Position numbers and translations under genes: made by a program. DNA of 64,000 nucleotides from Diogma glabrata. Lineage: Eukaryota; Arthropoda; Insecta; Diptera; Cylindrotomidae. This document shows, one piece after another, positions 12,300-26,800 of this stretch. The DNA lies in contig OY856187.1 of the NCBI GenBank assembly GCA_963693315.1, forward strand, positions 377,789,241-377,853,240, written 5' to 3'. The first letter of the stretch is position 1, and each line of letters opens with the position of its first letter. The notes beneath the pieces are model-generated. The model made no database searches, was not told the DNA's origin, and saw only the letters and a list, made by a program, of their open reading frames with translations.

Positions 12300-14560
12300 A
12301 GTTTATCTGTTACAAAAAAGCAGACAAACGACTTAATTATTTTGTTATTATTCATTCGTTGTGTTGATATAAGCAAAAACTAAACACAAAACGGGGACAA
12401 ATCTGAGCCTAAGTATATTTTTTAACACCACAGTGTTTGTATTCTCTCTTTCAATAGTGTAGCCTTAAACATTCTTTTTGTAATTTAAACTAAATTATTC
12501 TATTTTCATATTTTCAGTTATTTTTATAATGTTTCAGTGGAACAAGGTGATGACCCCAAGATAAAATATAGGAAATGTTTATAGTTTTTGCAAGAAAATT
12601 TGTTTTTAAACTTAAATGTCTTTAGATTTGCAAACAGTGTTTTTGTTAAATCTGAATCACTTTTATAATTTCAACGCGTCAGTTTTCCCCTCTATCACTT
12701 TGTGTCACTGTCATCACCATTCATACGGAGATAATTCACAGAGTCAATTGGAATGCGTAACTGGTAAGCGTACAACGTATTGCCGATTGTTCGAACTGAC
12801 CAAAAATGCCGACCAGAAACACGCTCCGTGGCTGATCCAGCTGTCTCGAGTTAGAAGTCGCCAAAATTTTTTTGCTCCAACGAATAGTCTCAGTGATGCC
12901 TTTTGGTCTGTGGATCTAAAGTTTTCGCTCGGTTTTTAGTTTTTGGGAAATTTAACTGCTTTCAAACACCTCAAGAACGCATACAGCCATAGCTCCTCTA
13001 ATGAGTTGATGTCCATTTTTTAGAGCAGAAGTGACCGCTAGTTCTCACATGTTTTAACTTACAGAACCGCTGTTGCAAGTCTGTGTCTCTACTCTAGTTT
13101 CATTTTTTGTAACTTATTTGTGCGTTCTCATTTAATCTATCTATTGCCACCTCAATAAGGTAGCTTTTACTATATCACTATATGTTTTGGGAGGGTGAAC
13201 TTTTGCCATTTTGGCCACGTTATGTATGTCCTCTTGTGCATTTTCGCTCTTACCTCAGGTGAATGATGACTTCTTACCCCACAATTTTTCCTTTATTTTC
13301 CACAAAATTATTAACTCAATTCTAGAATCCTTGCTTCTCTGAACGATTCGCGATAAGAATTAGATTTCGATTTCACCAAATTCCAGAACTCTTGAGTTTG
13401 GAAAAAGTGTTATGCTACTACACCCCGTTTGACGCTGTTACTTCGGCCTTCCTTAGTTTATAAATGTTTACAAGTTTTTCTTGTTGATTAATATTTTGAA
13501 TAATATTTTTCTTGTAATAATACCGAACTGCTTCAATCTTTCAAGTTCATTATCCATACTTTTTTAAATTAACCTTAATGGTGGAATTGATTTTTCTGAA
13601 TGCACCTGTGGTATTTTATTTGTAATATCTGTCACTTTGTTTTGTAAATCTGATGTTTTACAATTGGAATAATTTAAATTTGTATTTTTGCTTCCTAAAT
13701 TCCTTCCATTTTTACTCTCTAAATTTGCAAAGTAAAAAACTACCACAACCTTTTTTACTTCCTATAAATTAATATATCGGTCAACTTTAATGAAACTATA
13801 CCAGACCACAGTCATATGTCACAACGATCACCTCTGAGGACGGTAGTAGTGACGGATTGTATGTTGTATATACAAACAGCAGGGACGTAATCAATGCGAG
13901 TTTATGTCCCGCACTTACTGGGTATTCCAGGTTTAGGTGAACGTTTTCACTTTACAATCCCGACCACGAAGGTGATGCATCGGTTTGCCCAGTTCTTTTT
14001 AGACCAGGAAGACATGTTGATACCTTCATTCTAGCACACGTGCAGCCCAGAACATCAAAGGGCATTAGTGACCACCCGTCATTGCTTAATCTCATTATTG
14101 CTAGGAGCAAATTTTCCTTTTAAGAAGTTGTACTGTACCTGTACCGTACTGTTTAGACAAATCGCCAGGTATGGCTCCATTCATGTGATAACTTTAACTT
14201 TTTATAGCAACATTCCGAAAAGCGTAGAGGAAAAATAAGAACGGTCATGGCATGGGTAGTAAACCCATAAATTCGAGAAAACTTTTAATCCATGTCGCAA
14301 TTTCTTTAAGTTTCAACTTTGAAACCATATTTCTTCCAGCGGCCAAGAACTACTGAAAGAACCATAGCTTGCATCGTTTATGGTTAGATGTAGGGCGGTA
14401 TCTGATCGCTTTTGAACCAACAACTTTCGTTCTTGATTAATAAAATCAATCTCTGGCAATTACTTTCGCTTATCTTATTTAATTATAGCTGGGTTGTGCT
14501 GATATAAATCTAAAAACATTTGAGTCACCCAATTATTATAGTTTAACTTTTTTTTTGCAG
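12300..14560. other. Upstream flank or intron of tolloid, no exon recognised
   Basis: The first recognisable tolloid exon begins mid-codon, so a signal-peptide exon must lie upstream, but I could not find it here. The less AT-rich patches at 12660-13010 and 13800-14110 look like old transposon remains. The 108-codon frame at 12616 has no recognisable similarity. Confidence 0.5.
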
Positions 14561-14805
14561 ATAGTTTTATGGGTGACATTGCTTTACCTAATCTCAATTA
14601 CGAAACTCAATGGCAGTCACAAAAATATAATAAAAGTTTTCAAGAAGAAATTGAAAGGTTAAAACAAGAAGTATACAATGAAGGATTGCAAGTTGAAGAG
14701 GAAGGTATGACCGATATCATAAAAAAGAAAACTAAATTACCCGCAATAATATACAACGATAATTTAGTGAAAAGTAACAAAAATATTAACGATCCAACTT
14801 TATTA
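14561..14805 (+). CDS. tld: tolloid exon 1 (of those visible): prodomain start
   Basis: The exon follows a polypyrimidine tract and AG at 14559-14560. It opens with two bases of a split codon, then SFMGDIAL, which matches the conserved FLGDIAL of Tolloid prodomains. That match fixes frame and identity. It ends before gttagt at 14806 in phase 0. The following intron is only 58 bp. The ATG at 14569 is internal and is not the true start. Confidence 0.9.
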
Positions 14806-17800
14806 GTTAGTTTCATAAAATTATAATTAGTTTTGTACAAATCTAATATGAGCTTTGTTTCAGGATTCAGAAAATGAAAATAATTATTCCATAAAAAGTT
14901 TAAAATCTTCAAAATTAAATTTCGTAAATATTGATAACGAAGAGAATTTGTATTATGAAGAAACAATAAATGCGACAATAATTGAACCACTACCAAATAT
15001 TAAGACTGAACATACCACATCAGCAAATGGGTTGAGCTCTACTACAAAAGCACCACGTTACGTTGTAAGTCGTCATTTGGAGGGGAATAAAATTCAATCA
15101 GATCAAAAAAATATTACAGATGATTCTGGTAATAATATTCATATTCCAAAGAAAATCATTATTTCACCAACATCAGTTCCCACGCCACGAACAACTTTGC
15201 CGAACACGTTTAGTAATGGTGGTGGAAATGGATACAACCTACATGAAATTGAATCAATTAATGGTGATGGTGTTGTAAAGCAGCGACACAATCGACATAG
15301 ACGACAATTTAAAAAAGGCCCAACAAGTAAACAATCTAGTGCAGAATATGAATCCCGTTTAATACGGTTAAAAACTGAATTAAATCACGAAGCATATACT
15401 GAAAATGATCCGAAAATTCATAAAACATACAGTCATGAAGAGCATATTGGAGATTTTATTGATGACAGTTGGAATGGTATTTTGAATAAAAAACAAACAA
15501 CCCTTCAAACAATAGAATCAGATTTTACTACTGTCAGTAATTCCGAATACATAAATAAAAAGGAAAATAAATTACTTAATAAAAGTTTACATGAACATCA
15601 TCGAGCAACGAGAGCAGCAACGGCGAAAAAAGAAAGAATTTGGGATTATGGCGTTATCCCATATGAAATCAATAGTAATTTCAGTGGTGGTCACAAAGCA
15701 TTATTTAAGCAAGCAATGCGACACTGGGAAAATTTTACATGCATAAAATTTGTGGAAAGAAACGCAGAAGATCATCCGAATTATATAGTTTTTACTGAAC
15801 GTCCGTGTGGTTGTTGTTCGTTTGTTGGAAAACGTGGTAATGGTCAGCAAGCGATATCAATTGGTAAAAACTGTGATAAATTTGGAATTGTTGTTCATGA
15901 ATTGGGACATGTTGTTGGATTTTGGCATGAACATACAAGACCGGATCGGGAAAATCATGTAACGATTGAAAAGACAAATATTTTGCAAGGTGAATATCAA
16001 ATTATTTCTAATAAGTTTTGGTATATAATTCGTTTATATTTTGTTTAGGACAAGAATATAATTTCAATAAATTAACCGAAGAAGAAGTAAACTCATTGGG
16101 CCTTCCTTATGATTATGATTCTATCATGCACTATGCAAGAAATACATTTTCAAGGGGGACCTATTTAGATACAATTTTGCCAATCGAGGTTAAAGGAAAA
16201 ACGAGACCAGAAATCGGGCAACGTATTAAGTTAAGTGAAGGAGACATATCACAGGCTAATTTATTATATAAATGTGCAAGTAAGTATTATTTTTATTCAG
16301 TTGAAAATACAACAAATTTTGTAATATGAATGATTATTGTGAAATTATTATGATATCGCATTTATAAAAAAACAACAAACTGTTAAGAGATTACAAATAT
16401 ATGTATATGTAAACAAGTGTAATCGTTTACAGCTCATCCAATTTAAAAGATCTCGTATATGCGTTAGATTAACTAATATATAACAGCAGAATAAAGATCC
16501 TCAATTTAATTGGTTTTAATAAGTGCAGCCAAAACAAGAATTTCTTTGGCCCCGTTGACTTTCCATTCAATTGTGAGCGTCGTAACAGCGATTGACGATG
16601 TATGACATGTGCTCATTGTTCTTGTTCGAGTGCTGTTCCTCTGGTTGAACTGCCCTCTTCTGATTTACTATTATTGTATTTATTCATTTGGACTTTCCAC
16701 AAGAACTTGCTCTCTAAAATCATTTCCAGATATGTTGTCTCATGTCCACATATGATTGGTGGGATCACCAGGGGTTCAACACCACAAACTTACAATCTTA
16801 CAGAAAGTCCCTCACACTTTCCTCTGGCTAATATAGCCAGAATTTCATGTACTACTAAACTTCACATGAGGAGTGATAAAATCTGACCTGCAGCCATCCT
16901 CTTACAGTGCCAAGGCTTTTTGCAATGCCAGCTCTTCTTCAACGCTATTATATTTCGCAGCTTCTCACACATTCAATTAGTTGTGATACTATCAACATTT
17001 TTACCAATAATAACCTGCTCTCTATGAAAAGGGCGTTTGAATGGTGCTACACTATTTAGGAAGGCACAGACAGCAACTTTCTTATTGACTTCTGCGCCCT
17101 CCAATTCTCTCGTCATCTTACCAAAATACTAATTTGTATATGGTTGCCGTTTGCCCATTTCTTTGACTACTGAGCAGAAAAGCAGTTTTCACCTACACTC
17201 GTCCTTCGTAAACGTTCCATCTGGTCTTCTGAGAGAACTTTTTATCTTTACATTTTTTGCCAGTGAGAAATTGTCACAGATTTTATAGTAACAGCTAACG
17301 CCTGAGCTACCAGAGTTAATTTACTTAAAGATACTTCGCTCTTTTCTGGTTTCTTTGTTTTTTGTGATGAGTCAAATTTTGTGATGATTAAGCCAAGCTT
17401 CCGACTAGTATAGCTCTGTTGAATAGTCGTCGTATTTCTGTTCTTAACCGGATAACCGCTTGCTCCAACATGTAGTGCCCTCTACCCTTGTATAGAAGTT
17501 ATTAGACCGCTGACTTTAATGCTTTGCAGTTTTTGTGTGGTCTTTATGCTCAATGGCAGCATTGCCAAGCTAATCAGCTTCGATTATTCCCCACGGTCAT
17601 GCGCAATAGCGGTATAATTAGTAATTACCATGGCAGTCGATTTTTTTGGCTGGTTTACCTCGTGGTCATCCGTCATCCACTCCCTGGGGTACTTCGTACA
17701 TTTTTGTAATTATTCTAGATTGGAACCGGCTCATAGAACATGTTCAAACCAAGCAATTTTATTGGAACGGATACAACCTATTATATCAGGACCCTCAAGA

Positions 17801-20800
17801 AGGTCTCTGATTTCAAAGTTATATCGTGTTCTATACTCTCCATCGTCTGTCTTAAGTGGCCAGTATTGCCAGATTTGCTTCCGTTTAATGGATGAAAGTT
17901 AACGGTTCTCATCGTAAGATGCAACACCTATTGTCTTATCCTATTAACAAAGGTGGGTGTATCCACAATTTAAAACACACTCAGGTTTCCATTTATTAAA
18001 GATTACAACAGAAAATCACTCTTTAGGTTCTGCAGTGCTTCGCTAAATCTCGTTGTGAACATTTGTGTCAAATTCAATGATGGTCACTTCTTTGTGTTAC
18101 AACACTGTTAAGATTACCGTTGTACATACGTGAGCGTTATTTGTATCCCGTGGTCGAAGCAGGTCAATATCACCACTAGCGATGTGAGATGCCACCATGC
18201 CACCTCCCATCTCTGTCACAGCCGGATGCGATGTTGTGTTGGAATCGAATATTCCTTCCGTTTACGTTATTCTTACCAAGTCGGTCAGAAATTTTCTTTG
18301 GTTCTTCTATCGACATCTACTGTCAGAAATTGGTCTTCCTGAGTTTTGGGGTTCAAGCAGTGTAAATGATTTAACGGTAGTCTGCCTAGCACTCATAGAA
18401 GAAATGTCCCATTTGTTGGAAACATAAATAATTTTTCTTTTTTAACACAAGAGAATGCATACTTGGAGTTGTTGTCCTGGCCTTCTAAACCAGTTTCGTG
18501 AACTATCATTTACGCTGATTCTTTTTTCTAGGCCCTAGGAGAAAGGTCGTACCCAAGAAACACAAGTGGGTTGGGATAACGTTATACCAAGGTTGACTAA
18601 ATGACTACTGGTTGGCTGACACTGGTATTACAACAGATCTGAAACGGTATTGGGGAATAAATCTTGGGTTGTAGTAATGTTGTAATAACTATTATCCGAC
18701 TTTTCAATTCAAGTTAGGAAATAGATATTTCGACAACTATTTTGTTTGTATATAAAATTGTTCGTCTACGCTGTGATTGTATTTTAGTGAACGGGATATC
18801 CCGTTTTTTATAAAATTTATAAAAATAAAAAAATAATCATGCTGTCTTCTTTTAACCTACAAATATAATAATTATATTTACTTTTCATAACCAATTGTTA
18901 TTTTTGTGAAAATATACTTTTAAAATATTATTCCTAATAAGATATGGACAGTTGTTATTTAATAATCGAAAAATCTGATAAGGTTCGACATATTTCTATA
19001 AACAAAGCAAGTTTTATTGTATATATGTACCTTAAAGTGAACAAAAAACTCATGCGCCGAATCTCTTCAATTAAAAATATATTTCTGTCCTTTCAAAAAT
19101 ATATTTTTTTTTAATTGGACAAAAATGTTCTTAAATCAATCTAAACCATACTAAAATAATCCCCACCATTAAAATAATGAGATTAAAATAATATGTACTA
19201 ACTAGAAGTTTGAAAATATTAGATTTAATTTTCAAAAAATTACATTTTTTTAATAGATTTGAATTAAAAATGGTGAATTTCATAATATCTATTTAAAGAT
19301 ATTTGAACCACTAAAAAGTGAAATTAACAACCAATTTAAAACTAATGCGACACAAAAATAACAAACTAGTTATCCTCTTGTCAAAAAAGTTATTATCCCG
19401 ACGATTTAGTTATTTACTAGTTAGTTTTGTTACTTTTATTACCAATTTTCGGAGAATTCGGGTGTAAAGATATTTACACAACAAACAGGTGATTAAACGT
19501 ACTTAAACGTATTAATGGATCTTTTGGAAATTTAGATGGACAGAAAGTTTCCTATAAATTAATCGATTGGCTCTTCGACAGGAAGTTATTAACAGAGTGT
19601 ACATGGACTGTCTCTTCCAAAAATAAAACTAAAAAGGCATTCTTAGCTTTGAAACAAATTGTTGACATGATATTCCAAATTGTTCACAGTACTGATAATA
19701 ACTTTAATATGCATATGGCAGAAGAATTTTTAAAAGTAAATATTTTAAAGTACAGCGAAAGTGAACGCCAAACCAGACGAAAAACTAAAGTGAACCCAAA
19801 CGAGTCTTCTGCTAATATCGAATGTACCTCCAAAGAATATTCAAATAATGAATCAAGTGTTTGGCAAGTTACATATATATTATTGTTATTCAATTGTTTA
19901 TTGTTTACAATATTCAAAAATATAAAATTTCTTATTTATTTTTGTGACGAAGGAGGTTCATCTGCAGAATTAAATTAACAATACACATTTATTCCATCAC
20001 AATATTCTAAATTATATCTAAATAGTTAATTTTCTAAATAGTTTTAAATATAATTTATTTAGATTTAGATGAAACGTCCTCAATAATTTGCATTTTATGT
20101 CGCTTACTGAATAAAGTTTTGGTGGGTTTGTTTCGCCTGATGATTCGAAAATGTTTATTCTTGAAGATTTGAATGGACGTTCATAAAAGCAATATTTGTC
20201 TTTAATATCTACTCCATAAACATACAAGTTGTTTCCGATATATGTCACATTCATCATTGCTACAATATCGTTTTTTTTTTGTCATAAACCATTTATTATT
20301 ATTCTCGTTTGTCAAAATAAATCCATCATTTAGGTGCAATTCATAAAATGTCCGACCACACATTGTTAGATCATGGTTTTCCGTTTTAAATTCTCTTTTT
20401 GTAAATGGAAATCGATTATTTGTATTTCCTTTTAAATTTACATGAGCGAATTCTTTTACACGGTTTGCAACTTGGGCTAATGGCCGGTTGCCGGATCTAA
20501 GCAAATTTTTTATTTTGTAAAGAAGACTTTCAAAAGAGTATGCGCTAATTAATAGAAGATATCCTAGGTGTATTACGTCTTCTATTAAATTACAAAGATT
20601 ATGTAAATCGCTGCTAACAGAATCAATACCGTACAAAGTAATGAAGTTCTCAATGTAATCCTCTAGAGCCGCATGAGCAATATTTAAGAAAGGCGAATAC
20701 GCTTTACAAGAACAAATTGTTATTGCACACGAAAGGCTTAAAAAATGGTGATATACGTCTGTAGGTAGAAAGTCTTTGAGTACAACAGGCCCCACGTACA

Positions 20801-23800
20801 ATAAAAATGTACGAAATTCGAGACCTTTCCAGAACGGCAACGAATCAAGTTTTCTAATAGATCAGTGAAGTTCTCGCGGTTTAAACGCGTTAAAGCTCTC
20901 CAATAGTCCTGATGTTTTTTCTATTTGTCTTCCAGACCACTTGGAGCGAAAGTTAGAGCTGCCATAAGTCCAACCTACGAGACATCTTTTTGTAATTCCG
21001 AGATCGATTAAATGTAATGAATCGGCAATCGGGAAATCTTTTATAAGATCTATAGGCAATTCCTCTAAAGGTGAAATTTCTTTGTGATGATCTGCATCGA
21101 TTCTTCTACGAAAACAGTAGTCTGTCCGCATTGGCAAATGAATTCGAGGGAAACTCATGTGCCTTCCATCATTATAATATTCTCCAATCGCAATACACTT
21201 GGTGCACCCATGGTAGTGGTTGCTAGAAACGGTTCCTGTAATGTATCAGAGATTAAATTATTAAAAAATAATGTATTCAATTTTTTTCAGCTCAATTTCT
21301 CTTTTACATTTCGCAAAAGATCGCGCAGGTGTATCACAAACAAAGCATTTGATTTTTATTTCGACGAGTTGACTACCAACCTTTATTCCACTTTGAAGTA
21401 ATGCGGTTAATTCACTTACAAATGGAGTCAAGAATATTTTAGCATTTTCTGGTTTGCTTTTTCCACAATAAACACCAACTAACACTGGTTGAACTTCAGG
21501 AACATTAGCAATTTTTTTTTTTTTTTTTAATAAAATGTTATGTGTAGTAGGCATTACAATATGTGTCACAACAACACATAAAAACCTTTTAAGACCAAGG
21601 TCCCACAACAACATGCGTTCTAAGGATGTTAATGGACGCAAATCTGTTTTCTTTTTGTTTTTTTTTAATATTTTTTGTTAAATAATGGACAACTAAACTA
21701 TAAATCCTATCACATATAAAATATGACATAGGCCAATATTTCGTGATAGGATAGGGAAAATAAAAATAAAATAAGAGATAAAAAGCAAATTTGTTTTAAA
21801 AATTTGCAGGAACAAAACTAAAATTGGTTTGCCAATAGTCCAGCTAATGGCATAATCCTCGATTATGGGACGCAGTATATTTTTCAATGATTAAAACTCA
21901 GATATATAGTTATATGAAAGCTCGTTTCTTCGAGCAAGCTACAGCGTATTAAACACAAAATAGGCCACAATTCACATTTGGAGCTACGATACACTGGTAA
22001 TCCATCCATGTTAAAAATCAGGGAGACACAATTCGGTAGAATATCAATTTGTTCAAGCATATTTAGCAAACAATATTTTAATCCATTGTGCCAGTATTCA
22101 CCCTTGCCCTTGCATAATACTAACCTCTCTGGGTGTTTTTAAGAGAGTTCTGCTATCTTTTGGAAGGTTTTTTATACCTTGATTTCTCAAAAGCTGCAGA
22201 ATTTCATTGATTGCACAATGTGTAATTCTAAGTTTAACCGTCCAATTTCTGATATTTTCAACAAAACTAACGTGAGATTCATCTTCCGAATTTTCGTTCA
22301 AACTGAATTCAAATTCTTCGAACGATTTTTCACGAGTTTGAAAAAACACATTTTGTTGTTCCACTAGGTTAACTTCAAATTGGTTTCGTCCACAGAATGA
22401 GGATTAAAATTATCAAATGATAGAGAATGCTGTTTATCCAGTATCAAGCTCATAGGTTCCAATGTCATGCAAGCTGGCATGATTACAGAAAAAAAAATAA
22501 TTAAAATACTGATTTTCTTTAGAGACTATAATTTGGGTTTACAAATATTATGTAGTTACTTACCTTTTGTGTTGTTAGTAGCTTCTAAAGGTTTGTTTCG
22601 AATGCTTATATGATTTTTTTTTACTTTTAAAATATTTATCCATTTTGAAATTATTATATGAAATGAATGTGTTTCATTGACAATTGCGTGACACAAAATG
22701 TCGAATGTAGTAATTTCATCAATGGCAGTTAATTATATCACTAACTTGTGCTAAATATATAAAAAATGTTATTTTTTGGTCATACTTTAAACAACAAAAT
22801 ATATAAGTTGGATATTGGTTTTTATACGACTACAATGTTGGTAGGTGGTCGCTAAAAATCCTATATTACGACCACATAACTAAATAATCAGTACACAGTT
22901 ATTTAAAATCTAATAATGTTACATTAGTCGGCTAATAGTTGAAAATAGTAAAAACAGTTGTCCAGTAGATATAAAATAACACTACAGTCACTGGCAATAT
23001 AAAACGTCGGATTGTGGTCGCACCGACGAAAATATTAATTTTTATAGTTCAATACCAAAAAAGTCAATTTCTCGCAATTTATGACGTTGTATCGACGTCG
23101 AGAATTGGTCATCTAACTATAAAGTTATTATGTGTTACTTGGGTACCTTTTTGTTCTAGTGTTCTTCCTTGAACTCTCTTCACCTTCCACCTTCCGTGAG
23201 GAACCTCAGGTACCTAGTGTCTGTTTTATTAAGTATGCCTTTCACTGGGTTGTTCAGCAATCCTGGTTGATCTGTAAGCCATAATAGTGGCTTCGTGCGC
23301 TGCCTTTTTGTGTTTCCTTATGACAGAGCATTAAACGCTGTCACTTCTCTACTACTATTGTATTTTGCCATACTAGCTACAACCGCCACTTTGCTCTTTA
23401 CAAACCGTAGAGTATGTATCTCCTGCGAACACTGCGTGTGTCGTAACTGTTGCCAACGGTGATCTTTGACTTTGTTTTTAATTTATTTTGCTGCTCATTT
23501 AATGCCCACAAATACAAAGTACATAACGATACACCATGACATTGCCAGTCAATTTACTCTTTGAGGTAGTTATGTCAAGGCCCTTAGGAAGCATTGATCA
23601 GGTCCAATAATTTAGCATGAACCAACATCTGGAACGTTTACTCGCCACAAGCCTATGCATTGAACACGTTGTGTAGAAGTCATGCACAACACATGTAAGA
23701 AAAAGGTGCAAGAACACGTAAAGTCGCCGGTGGTTAGCATTGTGATGCAATTAGACTCTAGCTTTTATTTAAATATTCATTGCTATTTCGCTTATTTGAT

Positions 23801-26800
23801 TCATACTTTATCGCGTTCCATATATAATTGTCGAACTGTTTATGTACGATTTTTTTTTTTGATTAGTTTCTCGAGTAGCTCATCTTATTCCTCCATATAT
23901 GTCCCCTTTAATTTTTTCTGTTGTGAAACATCTTTATTCTATTTTTGAATTTTAATCTATGTTTTAGAAAAAATCGTTGTTGTTATGATTTTAATGGTGT
24001 TAGATATCGAAAAAATAAACGATTCTGTGAGAATCGTGACAATATCTTTCAATAATTCCATTGTAACATTCGTTGTTTGCAACCGTTCACCACAACTAAT
24101 ATTTAGCGTGATTCATCATATGTCAAATCGTGTTTTTTTTTGTTTATTCATTTTGCTCTCTTTGTCTCTGAGAAACAGTTATTTCTTGGCAACGTGCGCA
24201 ACTTTTTCATTTGGATCAAAATTGTACAATTATTGCGAGTTTTTTTTAAATCTATCAGAAAAAAACCCTACAACAAAAAAATAATAGTTTCTCTCTACCT
24301 GTAACTGTATAAAAAGAAATGAAAAAAACTGACATTTTGGTTTTTATTATAACTAAACGTAATTTTTGATAGTTTATGAATTAAAAATTAATTTATCCAT
24401 AATGAAAAAAGTTTTAGTTGCGATGGGAATTTATATTATGAGCAATTTCACGAAGATTCAACATCGTTTTGACTTGACCCCTTTTAATTTTGATTATTTT
24501 TTGTTTACAGATAGTCTTTGATAAATAAAAAATACAAGTTCTCTTAGAATTTTTTTTTTCGACCAGGGGTCTTCACAGGGTGCCCCTCAATTTTTGTCAT
24601 TTTGTGATGTGAGTGCATTATGACGAGCGATTGTAGAAAAACTACTCAATCGATTTTCATAAATGATATGTCGTTGAATAGGTATTAGAACAAAGTTTTT
24701 AAAAATGTACACTGTTAATTTTTTGAAATAATTTTTAACGGTGTAACATAAGAAAAAAATGGTGTAATTGAAAAAAAGATGGCGCTATCTTTTTTTTTTT
24801 TTTTTTTTTTTAAACTAAATTGAAGCTTATTTTATACGTAACAACTTGAGAAAGTTTAGGACTAGCATCATTTTTTGTTTTAGAGATAAAATTCGTTGTG
24901 CATATGACTGTCGGGAATCAGTTTTTTTTGTTCTGAAGAAAAAATATAAAAATGGCGATTTTTAGATTCAGATTTTTTTTTTATGTTAAATATCAAATAT
25001 ATTTTATTAAATGAACTTTTTAAAAAGCAATTTCAGTCAAGTTCAGCAAAATTTTGCGACATTTTGACTCGACCCTTTTTAATTTGGTCTATTTTGGTCT
25101 ATATTCGGTTTATAGATAGCCTTTGATAAATGAAAAATACGGCTTCAAGTAGAATTTTTTTAAATCGACTCTTTATAGATATAAGTGCGACATGTTTCAC
25201 ATATAAACTGGTCATCACGCAAAGTAAAATTTAGGGTCGCAGCTTTTTGAATAACAGCTGGTGTGACCAGTTTCACATTTTTTGATGTCCGCTGATGATT
25301 TTTGAGACCGTACAAGTTACAGCACAATTTGAAAGGCATTTCTATTATTATCTTTTCTAAACGTTATCTCTTCTAAATAGTTTGGAATATAATTAATAGG
25401 GTATACATATAATCAATATATGTATACCCTTGAAATAGTTTTGACATAGGTAGAATCAGGTAAAATTAGGTAGGTACAATTTAATATATTTTGATTGGAT
25501 GCAAGTATAATTTGGTCAAAAACCGTTTGTGGGCGTCATTAGAAATTTTAAATGTTAAAATTATGAGTCTCTATTGAGATATTAATTAGTAAAAAGGGGC
25601 TGAATAGACATTTTTTAAAATGAATAAACATTTTACAGACCCTTTTAATAATTTAAATTCCTTTATTTTACCACTTAACTTAAATTAATTTTTAATAAGT
25701 TTTTAACCATTTAACCGCACAGAAAATGGTTCAAATTTATTGCAGGTGTTAAAATATGAAATGTTTAATTTATTAGATCCACATTTAGTACAGGATTATT
25801 AACTTAATAAAAAAACACATGTGAATTTTTCATATACCAAACTTTAAAAAATCGTAAGAAAAAATCCAGCTTTGAAGTAAACCAAGTTTTTACGCGCCGC
25901 CTAGCGGAAAAGAGAAAAGTTATTAATTTTAAACTTACTTATTTCAATTATTCAATTATTTTCCTTTTTATTTGCAAAAATATCCGTAAGTCGGATGAAA
26001 TTTGTGGCACCTATTCACAAAACATTGCCACCATTACCAAAACTACGTGAAAAAGCCTCAAAATTCAGCCGCGCATAACTCCGATTCAGAGTACTCAAAA
26101 AATAAAAGCAGAAATTACTTTTTTCCTTTCGTCAATGCCAACAATATATCAAAATTTCAGATTTTTTAAAAATCAAAAATTTAAAAATCAACAAAAAAAT
26201 GTACGTTTTCAATATAATAGCCCATATATACCTGAGTTACTGCTACTAAGTATTCTTATTCCGTAGCAGAATGTTTAACCTTCGTGGGCCCTATCTTTTC
26301 GGAATAATTTGCGATCAGTCAGTGGCTCTTTCTTGAATTTAAATCTCTCCCACTCCAAGTTCTGACGCGTCGCACTATATGGTTATAGGTTTCTCGTAGT
26401 TTCGAGTGATTTTTACTACTGCTGAAAGTAGCGTTGTTTTCAGGAAGCGATCAGTTTTTTTTGTCTTGCTTATGGCATATTCTTAGTTATTGCATATTCC
26501 TTAATGTTGCACGCTTGCTTAAAGAAATGAGCTTCTAGATATTTCGTTTACATGGGGCCAAAAAGCCAAGGTATTGCTGTCCAGAATTAAATCACATAAT
26601 TTACTCTTAATCCTAAAATGGTCTCAGAAGATCATTTCCAAGATAATTGTTTTCGGAAATGAAGGTATAACAATTGGGCAGAGTATATCCACTAGCCCTA
26701 ATAACATAAGGAATCGCACCGTCTATTGTTAGGGTTCCGTTTTTATAACGAAACCTTTTGGTGAGAGTAAGCGTTTTTGTCACATTTTTTACTATATCAA

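Noticed and set aside
12616..12939. 108-codon plus-strand frame considered as a tolloid upstream exon
   Set aside because: No signal peptide, no Tolloid prodomain similarity and no suitable donor in the phase exon 1 requires.
14569..14826. ATG at 14569 as the tolloid start codon
   Set aside because: Conserved prodomain residues precede it in frame and there is no signal peptide after it. An acceptor lies just upstream.
17524..18427. Several plus-strand frames of 60-90 codons
   Set aside because: The part to about 17900 is the shadow of minus-strand RTE-like pol; the rest has no recognisable similarity on either strand.
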